Shown here one piece after another: positions 1-5,563 of a stretch of DNA of 9,725 nt; the stretch's first letter is position 1, and each line of letters starts with the position of its first letter. Both the position numbers and the translations under genes were made by a program. The DNA lies in contig CALKVG010000733.1 in the NCBI GenBank assembly GCA_937998045.1, positions 1-9,725 of the forward strand. Reading direction: 5' to 3'. This DNA is from an uncultured Myxococcales bacterium (lineage in GTDB: Bacteria > Myxococcota_A > Polyangia > Polyangiales > Polyangiaceae). The notes beneath the pieces were generated by a model, which saw only the letters and a program-made list of their open reading frames with translations, ran no database searches and was not told where the DNA came from.

Positions 1-2
1 TC

Positions 3-149
3 GCTCAGTGCGGCGGTATCGCCATGCTCTTGGTCGGATTGACCAGTCCGAGGAACGTCCTCGTACGCAACGACCTCGGAGCCACGATTCTTCCGGCGCC
101 TTACCTCAGCGCGAGCGGTGGAGGAATCGGCCTCGTGGGCCGGTTCTGA
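3..149 (+). CDS. C-terminal tail of a truncated upstream protein, possibly an outer-membrane beta-barrel
   Basis: The reading frame is open from the first bases of the window to a TGA at 147-149, giving about 48 residues with no start inside the window, so the gene begins further left. The tail ends LSASGGGIGLVGRF, with alternating small and hydrophobic residues and a terminal Phe. A C-terminal aromatic residue is the usual end of outer-membrane beta-barrel proteins recognised by the BAM complex, so a barrel or exported protein is a reasonable guess. Too little sequence is present to name a family. The stop lies 75 bases before the glutamate-cysteine ligase-like gene on the same strand, so co-transcription is possible. 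The reading frame is supported by mostly G/C third positions and a natural ending; a chance open frame is not excluded. Confidence 0.5.
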   Translation, partial: AQCGGIAMLLVGLTSPRNVLVRNDLGATILPAPYLSASGGGIGLVGRF

Positions 150-224
150 ACGGCAGCGTTCGGATTCCTGGCGTCGCTGGCACCGTGACGGCGAGCGAAT
201 TAGGAAATTTGCAGGACGGCGGCC

Positions 225-1697
225 ATGGGCCTGCACATCGACCGCGAGGCGTTCGACGAGGAGGACTATTCGCAGTTCTGCGAGAGGCTCAGCGATAGCC
301 TGGCCGCGCTGCGCCTGCTCCTGGCGCGGCCGGGCTTCGGGGCGGGCCCGGCGTCGCTCGGCGCGGAGCTCGAGCTGAACCTCGTCGATGACCGGGGTCG
401 GCCGCGGCCGATCAACGGCCTCGTGCTCGAGACGTCTGGCGACCCGCGCCTCACGCTCGAGATGGACCGGTTCAACCTCGAGATCAACAGTCGCCCGGTA
501 CCCGCGCATGGGCGGCCGTTCGAAGCGATCGGCCGCGACCTCGAGGACGCCCTCGCGGAAGCGGGCCGCAGCGCTGCGAAGCACGGCGCGCGCGTCGTGA
601 CGATCGGAATCCTGCCCACGCTGCGCGCCGAGGACCTCGTCCTCACCGACGCTGCTCGATACCGGGCGCTCTCGGCGGGGATCCGCCGCATGCGGCGCGC
701 GCCGTTCCGGGTTCATATCGAAGGAATGGACCAGCTCGACATCGAGGCCGACGAGCCGACGCTGGAGGGAGCCAACACGTCGCTCCAGCTGCACCTTCGC
801 GTCGCGCCGCAGGAGTTCGCCCGCACCTACAACGCCGCGCAGATCGCCACGGCTGTTGCGCTCGCGGTGTCGACGAACTCCCCGACCTTCCTCGGTCGGC
901 GCCTGTGGGACGAGACACGCATCGCGCTTTTCCGTCAGGCGGTCGACGATCGTTCGGAAGCGACCAGCGAGGACTGGCGGGCAGCTCGCGTAACGTTCGG
1001 GCACGGCTGGGTGCGGCAGGGCGCTCTCGAGCTCTTCGAAGAGACGGTCGCGATGCACGTGCCCCTCTTGCCAGTCGTCGGTGCGGAGGCCCCGCTCGAG
1101 TGCGTTGGCGCCGGCGGTACCCCGAAGCTCGAAGAGCTGGCGCTCCACAACGGGACGGTGTGGCGCTGGAACCGCGCTGTCTACGACGGCGCCGGAGGCG
1201 GGCACCTGCGCATCGAGCTGCGCGCGCTCCCTGCGGGTCCCACCGTCCTCGACATGATGGCGAATGCCGCCTTCCTTTGCGGGCTGACCGCGGGGCTTGC
1301 GCCGGAGGCCGACACGCTCGTCCACAGGATCGCGTTCGGGCAGGCTCGTCGCAATTTCTACGAAGCGGCGCGTTACGGGATGGAGGCCGAGCTCTTGTGG
1401 CCGTGCGCGGAAGCGCCGTCGCCGCGCCCGACGTCCGTCTACGCACTGGTCCCGCAGCTGTTGCCCATCGCCAGGCGCGGCTTGTCGCGCCTCGGCGTCG
1501 CCGAGACCGAGATCGCTCGCCTGCTCGACGTCGTCGCTGCGCGGGTGGATCGGCGCATCACCGGCGCGGCCTGGCAGCGTTCGATCTTGCGAAAGCTGGG
1601 AGGCATCTCCGATGAGTGTTGCGAGCGCATGCTGCGGAGATACGTCGCGCTCTCCGCTCAAGGGAGCCCCTTGCACGAATGGCCGGACGAAGCTTGA
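225..1697 (+). CDS. Glutamate-cysteine ligase family 2 (GCS2)-type carboxylate-amine ligase
   Basis: This 490-residue protein belongs to the GCS2 branch of the glutamine synthetase-like carboxylate-amine ligases. Members join an amino acid carboxylate to an amine using ATP; the named activity is gamma-glutamylcysteine formation, the first step of glutathione synthesis, in the cytoplasm. Visible family features are the GAELELNLVD strand (residues about 46-55), EMDRFNLEINSRP (79-91), which carries the acidic ATP/metal-binding positions, the TSLQLHLRV strand (about 185-193), and a late HLRIELRALP strand typical of the fold. Length fits the family. The ATG at 225 is preceded by AGGA at 213-216 with an 8-base gap, a usable ribosome site. 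The gene is intact. No glutathione synthetase is nearby, so the true amine substrate is uncertain; many GCS2 homologues lack a proven activity. A LysR regulator follows on the same strand. Confidence 0.82.
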   Translation: MGLHIDREAFDEEDYSQFCERLSDSLAALRLLLARPGFGAGPASLGAELELNLVDDRGRPRPINGLVLETSGDPRLTLEMDRFNLEINSRPVPAHGRPFEAIGRDLEDALAEAGRSAAKHGARVVTIGILPTLRAEDLVLTDAARYRALSAGIRRMRRAPFRVHIEGMDQLDIEADEPTLEGANTSLQLHLRVAPQEFARTYNAAQIATAVALAVSTNSPTFLGRRLWDETRIALFRQAVDDRSEATSEDWRAARVTFGHGWVRQGALELFEETVAMHVPLLPVVGAEAPLECVGAGGTPKLEELALHNGTVWRWNRAVYDGAGGGHLRIELRALPAGPTVLDMMANAAFLCGLTAGLAPEADTLVHRIAFGQARRNFYEAARYGMEAELLWPCAEAPSPRPTSVYALVPQLLPIARRGLSRLGVAETEIARLLDVVAARVDRRITGAAWQRSILRKLGGISDECCERMLRRYVALSAQGSPLHEWPDEA

Positions 1698-1741
1698 CGC
1701 TCGTTCCGGTGACCTAGGCCCGGCCACGCCGAGCACCTCAT

Positions 1742-1766
1742 CGTTCGTTGACGGCTCCGGCGAACG
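1742..1766. promoter_or_regulatory. Inverted repeat upstream of the LysR-type gene, candidate operator
   Basis: CGTTCG (1742-1747) and CGAACG (1761-1766) form a perfect 6-bp inverted repeat with a 13-base spacer. It lies in the 115-base gap between the ligase stop and the LysR start, about 47 bases before the chosen ATG. LysR regulators usually bind dyads near their own promoter, so autoregulation is plausible. A TTGACG hexamer at 1748-1753 resembles a -35 box but no convincing -10 follows at 16-18 bases. Short arms make chance occurrence quite possible. Confidence 0.3.
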
Positions 1767-1812
1767 GCGCGTCGGAACACCGAACCGGCGCCGGATGTAC
1801 ACTGGGTCGCCG

Positions 1813-2787
1813 ATGCGCTCAGGAAGGTCGAAATCGGCGCCCGCACCGAGGGGCACGACGAAGAAAGGCGCGAGTGCGCCTGCTCTCCGTCCCTTGTCGC
1901 CCCCACGAATCTTCGCGTGCGTCGACGCCGTGGCCCGCTACGGATCGATCCGGAAGGCCGCGGCGGCGCTCCACATCGTGTCCTCGGCGCTCAATCGCCG
2001 GATCCTCGATCTCGAGGAGGAAGTCGGCTCTGCGCTCTTCGAGCGACTCCCCCGCGGTGTTCGCCCGACGGCAGCTGGCGAGATCTATCTGGCCTACGTT
2101 CGACGTTCGATCCGCGAGCTAGAGCACGTGGGCGCACAGATCGAGGGGCTGCGCCGGCTGTTGCACGGGCGCGTTCGGCTGGCGGTGGCGGAGTCGGTGA
2201 CCGGGCACATGCTGCCGACGGCGGTCGCGCGCTTCCAGAAGGTGCACCCCAGCGTGACGTTCCACGTGTGGATCGACGGGCCGAACGGTCTCACCGATGC
2301 GCTGACGAACGACGCGGCGGATCTCATCCTCACTCACGATCTGCTCGAACGTCCGGAGGTCAGCGTCCTCGCGTCCGTGCACCAGCCGCTCTGCGCGCTG
2401 GTCGCTCCCAATCATCCCCTTGCCGGGCGTGCCAGCCTTCGGCTTCGCGAGTGCGTCGCTTATCCCATCGCTCTGCCGGACCAGTCCCTCGCCGCGAGGG
2501 GCCTGATCGACCGCGCCCTTGCGAAGGCATCCTTCACGTTCGAGCCGGTGCTCGTCTCGAACTCGGTGGAGCTCACCAAGACCTTCGCGCGGCAGAACAT
2601 GGCCGTGTGCTTTCAGTTTCTCATCGCGGGCAATCCCGATCCGAGCGGCATGCGAGCCATTCCGCTGGCGGATCGCAGCCTGGCCGACGCGACGCTCGCC
2701 CTGGCCAGCCGACGCGGCCGCGTTCTGCCCGTCGCAGCCGCCGCGTTCGCCGAGCAGATGAGGGAACTCTTCGAAACGCTCGCGTAG
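1813..2787 (+). CDS. LysR-family transcriptional regulator
   Basis: This 324-residue protein has the LysR architecture. An N-terminal winged helix-turn-helix spans about residues 33-92 (RIFACVDAVARYGSIRKAAA, then SSALNRRILDLEEEVG and LFERLPRGVRPTAAGE). A linker helix of about 30 residues follows, then a periplasmic-binding-protein-like effector domain starting near HGRVRLAVAESVTG and running to the C terminus. Such proteins bind promoter dyads in the cytoplasm and switch transcription in response to a small molecule; the ligand cannot be read from sequence. A basic, Pro/Ala-rich extension of about 30 residues precedes the DNA-binding domain, longer than usual. Starts at ATG 1813 and ATG 1795 are both possible, neither with a good ribosome site; the long open frame further upstream is shadow sequence over the ligase gene. 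The neighbour on the same strand is the ligase, so it may be the target, although LysR targets are more often divergent. Confidence 0.88.
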   Translation: MRSGRSKSAPAPRGTTKKGASAPALRPLSPPRIFACVDAVARYGSIRKAAAALHIVSSALNRRILDLEEEVGSALFERLPRGVRPTAAGEIYLAYVRRSIRELEHVGAQIEGLRRLLHGRVRLAVAESVTGHMLPTAVARFQKVHPSVTFHVWIDGPNGLTDALTNDAADLILTHDLLERPEVSVLASVHQPLCALVAPNHPLAGRASLRLRECVAYPIALPDQSLAARGLIDRALAKASFTFEPVLVSNSVELTKTFARQNMAVCFQFLIAGNPDPSGMRAIPLADRSLADATLALASRRGRVLPVAAAAFAEQMRELFETLA

Positions 2788-2908
2788 CGGTCTGCGAGCG
2801 CTCTGATTTGGGCATCGGGGCGTACGTTTCTTGGTGCTGGTCCGCGGCACGTTTCGCGTGCATACGCTCTGTTCCGGGGCGTAACACCGCCGTAGGCCTG
2901 TCCTTCCA

Positions 2909-3349
2909 ATGGAAACGAATCGGAAACACGACGCCGTCGTAGGGCTCACGGTTCCGGATCCGCCGCCCATCGGAAGGCCGTTCGAGCGCGACGTCGCCGC
3001 TGCCGGATGGGCCCTTCCGGCGACGCCAGCCAAAGTTGCTTGTGGCGCTTTGGTCGTCGATCGGCTGGAGCGCCACGCCGTGCTTGCCGGCAAAGATCTG
3101 TACCTGACCGATCGCGAGTTTGCGCTCCTCCTCTTCCTCGTGGATCGGACCAACCGCGCGGTTCGACGCTCCGACCTCCTCTCCAGCATCTGGACGTTGC
3201 CTGTCGACTACGGGTCCAACGTGCTGGATGTCTACATCGGCCGCCTGAGGAGCAGGTTCGGATCGCACGCCGGGATGATCCAAACCGTCCGTGGTTTCGG
3301 CTACCGCCTGCGTCCGCCGCAGGACGCACCGCTCACCGTCGCTCGCTGA
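2909..3349 (+). CDS. Stand-alone OmpR/PhoB-type winged-helix DNA-binding protein, no receiver domain
   Basis: This 146-residue protein contains a complete Trans_reg_C winged helix at about residues 44-135: LYLTDREFALLLFLV is the first helix, RSDLLSSIW follows, SNVLDVYIGRLRSRFG (103-118) is the recognition helix, and IQTVRGFGYRL (124-134) forms the wing. In OmpR/PhoB proteins this domain is the output half of a response regulator. Here the first 43 residues are Pro/Ala-rich and contain no receiver motifs: no acidic pair, no phospho-acceptor Asp, no conserved Lys. An in-frame stop (TAA at 2882-2884) sits 24 bases before the ATG, so no receiver was missed upstream in frame. There is no clear ribosome site. 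Its last 17 bases overlap the 3' end of the opposing histidine kinase. Its function must be phosphorylation-independent, or it relies on a partner. The domain call is secure; the role is unknown. Confidence 0.8.
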   Translation: METNRKHDAVVGLTVPDPPPIGRPFERDVAAAGWALPATPAKVACGALVVDRLERHAVLAGKDLYLTDREFALLLFLVDRTNRAVRRSDLLSSIWTLPVDYGSNVLDVYIGRLRSRFGSHAGMIQTVRGFGYRLRPPQDAPLTVAR

Positions 3350-4814
3350 CGGCAGAGCTGCTCGCTTCCGCGGGAACGAAGATGGTGAACGTGCTTCCTT
3401 TCCCCGGCTCGCTCTGCACGTCGATCCATCCGCCGTGATCGCGGGCGATCCCGTAGGCGACCGACAATCCCAGGCCGGTACCCTCGCCGACGTCCTTGGT
3501 GGTGAAGAACGGCTCGAACACGCGCCCCAGATTCTCGGGAGCGATTCCGGGACCCGAATCCTGGACGCGAAGCGCGATCCAGTCCTCGGTCTCGCCGCCG
3601 TGGTCTGCCGGTGGGTCGCGGCGCTCGCGCCGAACCTGCACGGACACCTCTGCTGGGCCCGGGCTCGCCTGGATGGCGTTGACGATAAGGTTGGTGAGCG
3701 CCTGCTCGATCTGAGCGGAGTCGACGCTCGTGTCGTAGGGCCCACCCCGGTCGTCGAGGACGAGCGAGACGCTCTGCTTCTGGGCGAGCGGTCGCAAGAG
3801 GTCCAGCCCGTGACGGGCGACGGCGGCGATGTCGCTCGTCTCCTTCCGCGGGTCGCGTCTCCGCGCAAACTCGAGCAGCTGACGTATGATGCGAGTCATC
3901 TTCTGGGCCGAGTCCACGATCACGCGCGCATAGTCGCGCGACGCCGGTTGCCCGACCTCGCCGGACGCGATCATCTGCGCTCGAGCGATGACCACGTTCA
4001 GCGGCGTCCCGAGCTCGTGAGCGACGCCGGACGCCAGCTTGCCGACGGTGGTCAACCGGTCGGCATGGCGGAGTTGTTCCAGGGCCACGATGCGGGCCGA
4101 CGTCTCCCGCCCCACGGTTTCATTCGCCACGACGAGCGCCTCTGCGGTCGCGTTGAGCTCGGCGGCGAGCTCCGCAAAGTCGTCTCGGGACGCGAGCTGA
4201 AGGGGACCGGTGAAGTCACCGCGCCCGATGCGGCGCGCCTTCCCCACTAGCGCGCGCACCGGGCGTCCGACCAGCCACGAGCCCAGCAGGTACGACAGCA
4301 GAGCCGTCGTCAGCGCGAGGACCGCCGTGGTTCGGGCGGTCTCGATCACGGTACGGCGGACGAACGCTCGCTCGGCGTCGAGCGGCTCCGACAGCTCCAG
4401 CGCGCCGATTCGGTCGCGCAGAGCCACGATGGCATACGTAAATCGCTGCGGCGCGCCGCGGTCATCGGGCGCGATGCGCGTGAAGGTCGTCTCCGGCGCC
4501 AGGCCGGCGAGCGTCGTCGGGTCGATGTGAAGATCGGTCGCCGCGTCGGGTCCCGTCGGCCACACCCAGCGGAAGTGAATTCTACTCTCGCCTGCGTTGG
4601 CCGCCTGCACCAGGCGGAGCGCTCGGTCCTCTCCTTCGGAGCGCCACACGGCCGCCACGGACGCCCCGAGCGTACGACCGATGAGGTCGTGGTCGCGAAC
4701 GCGATCCGCTTCGAAGACAGCCGTCTCGCGCCGGACCCGAAGGTATCCGTTGGCGATGAGGATCGCGCTGGAACCGAGGACGAACGCAAAGGAGAGCTTC
4801 TGGACCAGCCGCAT
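3333..4814 (-). CDS. Membrane sensor histidine kinase (HAMP, HisKA, HATPase_c)
   Basis: This 493-residue inner-membrane kinase would autophosphorylate a His and pass the phosphate to a response regulator. Order of parts: a short basic N terminus, membrane segment 1 (about residues 7-24), a sensor region of about 130 residues with no motif I recognise, membrane segment 2 (about 163-182), a HAMP linker (183-235) and HisKA with GVAHELGTPLNVV (acceptor His266). The ATPase domain has an N-box ALTNLIVNAIQASP (372-385), G1 DSGPGIAP (419-426), F-box FEPFFTTK (433-440) and G2 GEGTGLGLS (443-451). All catalytic motifs are present. I prefer ATG 4814 over GTG 4856: it places the first membrane segment right after MRLVQK as in related kinases, and the longer start would lie inside an inverted repeat. 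A receiver-only gene lies 70 bases upstream on the same strand, and a sigma-54 response regulator lies beyond it; both are candidate phosphate acceptors. Confidence 0.93.
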   Translation of the reverse strand: MRLVQKLSFAFVLGSSAILIANGYLRVRRETAVFEADRVRDHDLIGRTLGASVAAVWRSEGEDRALRLVQAANAGESRIHFRWVWPTGPDAATDLHIDPTTLAGLAPETTFTRIAPDDRGAPQRFTYAIVALRDRIGALELSEPLDAERAFVRRTVIETARTTAVLALTTALLSYLLGSWLVGRPVRALVGKARRIGRGDFTGPLQLASRDDFAELAAELNATAEALVVANETVGRETSARIVALEQLRHADRLTTVGKLASGVAHELGTPLNVVIARAQMIASGEVGQPASRDYARVIVDSAQKMTRIIRQLLEFARRRDPRKETSDIAAVARHGLDLLRPLAQKQSVSLVLDDRGGPYDTSVDSAQIEQALTNLIVNAIQASPGPAEVSVQVRRERRDPPADHGGETEDWIALRVQDSGPGIAPENLGRVFEPFFTTKDVGEGTGLGLSVAYGIARDHGGWIDVQSEPGKGSTFTIFVPAEASSSAVSERR

Positions 4815-4830
4815 CGTGGGGGAGTGGTAG

Positions 4831-4856
4831 GTGCCTGTGTTGGATAATACAGGCAC
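4831..4856. promoter_or_regulatory. Perfect inverted repeat enclosing a -10-like hexamer, upstream of the histidine kinase
   Basis: GTGCCTGT (4831-4838) and ACAGGCAC (4849-4856) are perfect 8-bp arms around a 10-base AT-rich spacer. On the minus strand TATTAT sits at the edge of the left arm and spacer (about 4850-4845), close to a -10 box, and would place transcription about 20-25 bases before the kinase ATG at 4814. The -35 region is poor. This could be an operator over an internal promoter that uncouples the kinase from the receiver gene, or a hairpin in a joint transcript. It is not followed by a T-run, so it does not look like an intrinsic terminator. Confidence 0.45.
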
Positions 4857-4884
4857 ACAGCCTCGCTCACGCTCGGCTAGGCGC

Positions 4885-5345
4885 TCAGTCGTCGCCGCGT
4901 CGAAGGAGGCACGCCACCGCGGTCCCGAGGTCGTCGACGTCGAAGGGTTTGTCGAAAATCACGGCGCCGAGCGCGAGGGCTCGGTCGCGCGTCACGGCGT
5001 CCCCGAAGGCGGTCATCATGATGACCGGGGTCAGGCACCCTGGAGTTCGCAGTTGCTCGACGATGTGCAGGCCATTGCATACGGGCATCCGCAGATCGGT
5101 GACGAGGAGATCGACCAGGTCCGGCCGCGCGCCGCCGCGAGTTCCCTCGCCAGTTCGACGAGCAGCCGGCCGCCGTCTCGCGCTTCGAGGACGTCGTAGC
5201 CGTCCTCGCGCAGGGCCTCGACCACGAGCCGGCGCATCTCGGGGTCGTCCTCGGCTACCAAGATGCGCGGCGGCGAGTGAGCGGGCAGCGCCATCAGGGC
5301 GGCGCGCCAGGGGAGGACGGGGGCGTTGGATTCGTCTTGGGGCAT
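4885..5345 (-). pseudogene. Receiver-only response regulator, reading frame broken by an apparent one-base deletion
   Basis: Two overlapping minus-strand frames together encode one complete CheY-like receiver. The N-terminal part reads PPRILVAEDDPEMRRLV with the acidic pair (residues 33-34), and runs to ELAAAR. The C-terminal part, in the -1 frame, reads PDLVDLLVTDLRMP with the phospho-acceptor Asp (84), then MMTAFGD (Thr112) and FDKPFD (Lys133). The switch lies at about 5120-5140, in a GCGCG/CCGG-rich stretch. Restoring one base gives a continuous 153-residue protein ending soon after the last receiver helix, with no output domain. ATG 5345 is chosen; ATG 5294 (136 residues) is equally defensible and neither has a clear ribosome site. 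An intact version would shuttle phosphate or act by protein contact, most simply with the kinase 70 bases downstream. Preservation of every catalytic residue argues for a sequencing error or very recent inactivation. Confidence 0.78.
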
Positions 5346-5354
5346 CGCATTGCA
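5338..5354 (+). promoter_or_regulatory. Weak sigma-54-like promoter pointing at the NtrC-type gene
   Basis: TGGGGCATCGCATTGCA contains GG (5340-5341), ten bases, then GC (5352-5353), with a perfect TTGCA -12 element. The -24 element has GG but lacks the CAC that normally follows. It would start transcription near 5365, leaving a leader of about 200 bases before GTG 5564, and it overlaps the 5' end of the divergent receiver gene. The match is partial and may be chance. Confidence 0.25.
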
Positions 5355-5359
5355 GAGGT

Positions 5360-5376
5360 AGGCACCCGGCGTGCCT
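5360..5376. promoter_or_regulatory. AGGCAC-N5-GTGCCT palindrome in the divergent intergenic region
   Basis: AGGCAC (5360-5365) and GTGCCT (5371-5376) are perfect 6-bp arms with a 5-base spacer, located just upstream of the receiver gene start. The same half-site, in reversed order and wider spacing, forms the inverted repeat before the histidine kinase (4831-4856). Either strand also reads GGCAC with a GG-N10-GC spacing that loosely resembles a sigma-54 site, a consequence of the symmetry. A binding site for a shared regulator of the two minus-strand signalling genes is possible. Confidence 0.3.
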
Positions 5377-5448
5377 TTCAGCGGGCTCGGCCCGGACCAA
5401 AACATCCCGGCCCACGCCCGCTATGCCGCCGGCAAATCGAGGTGTTTC

Positions 5449-5480
5449 GACCCATTGGGTCCCAATGACCCGGTGGGGTC
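5449..5480. promoter_or_regulatory. Interlocked palindrome cluster upstream of the NtrC-type gene, candidate operator
   Basis: Four alternating half-sites occur in 32 bases: GACCC (5449-5453), GGGTC (5457-5461), GACCC (5467-5471), GGGTC (5476-5480). They form GACCC-N3-GGGTC and GACCC-N4-GGGTC dyads with centres about 18-19 bases apart. The middle is a perfect 15-bp palindrome, CATTGGGTCCCAATG (5453-5467). The cluster ends 83 bases before the preferred GTG start at 5564 and covers the alternative ATG at 5465, which supports the downstream start. Tandem dyads near two helical turns apart fit cooperative binding by a dimeric regulator, possibly the downstream protein itself. Confidence 0.45.
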
Positions 5481-5563
5481 GCGCACGGCGCGCTGGGCGC
5501 CGGCCCTACGATCCGAATGCGGGAGCGCTGGACAGGCGCCGCGTTTCGCGGCTTTCTTCGCTC

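Noticed and set aside
178..193. TGGCAC followed by GC at sigma-54 spacing before the ligase gene
   Set aside because: The -24 box is good but the -12 region reads CGGCG rather than TTGC; it overlaps only partly with expectation and was judged too weak to annotate.
1297..1812. N-terminal extension of the LysR frame back over the ligase gene
   Set aside because: The extension is Arg/Ser-rich antiphase sequence of the ligase; LysR proteins begin just before the helix-turn-helix, so the start is placed at 1813 (or 1795).
2842..2858. Small dyad GCACG-N5-CGTGC upstream of the winged-helix gene
   Set aside because: Five-base arms in GC-rich DNA are expected by chance, and no promoter elements accompany it.
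2621..3868. Long minus-strand open frame spanning LysR, winged-helix and kinase genes
   Set aside because: Part of it echoes kinase sequence in a shifted frame but it is not continuous with the H-box and crosses the winged-helix gene; it is an off-frame artefact.
3291..4250. Long plus-strand open frame opposite the histidine kinase
   Set aside because: The minus strand carries all the HisKA/HATPase motifs; the plus-strand product shows no domain and is a shadow.
5011..5026. Perfect 16-bp palindrome GGTCATCATGATGACC
   Set aside because: It encodes the conserved VIMMT strand of the receiver domain, so codon choice explains it; no regulatory role is needed.
5110..5145. Programmed ribosomal frameshift in the receiver gene
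   Set aside because: No slippery heptamer of the usual A/T-rich type or clear downstream stimulator was seen; a missing base is the simpler explanation.
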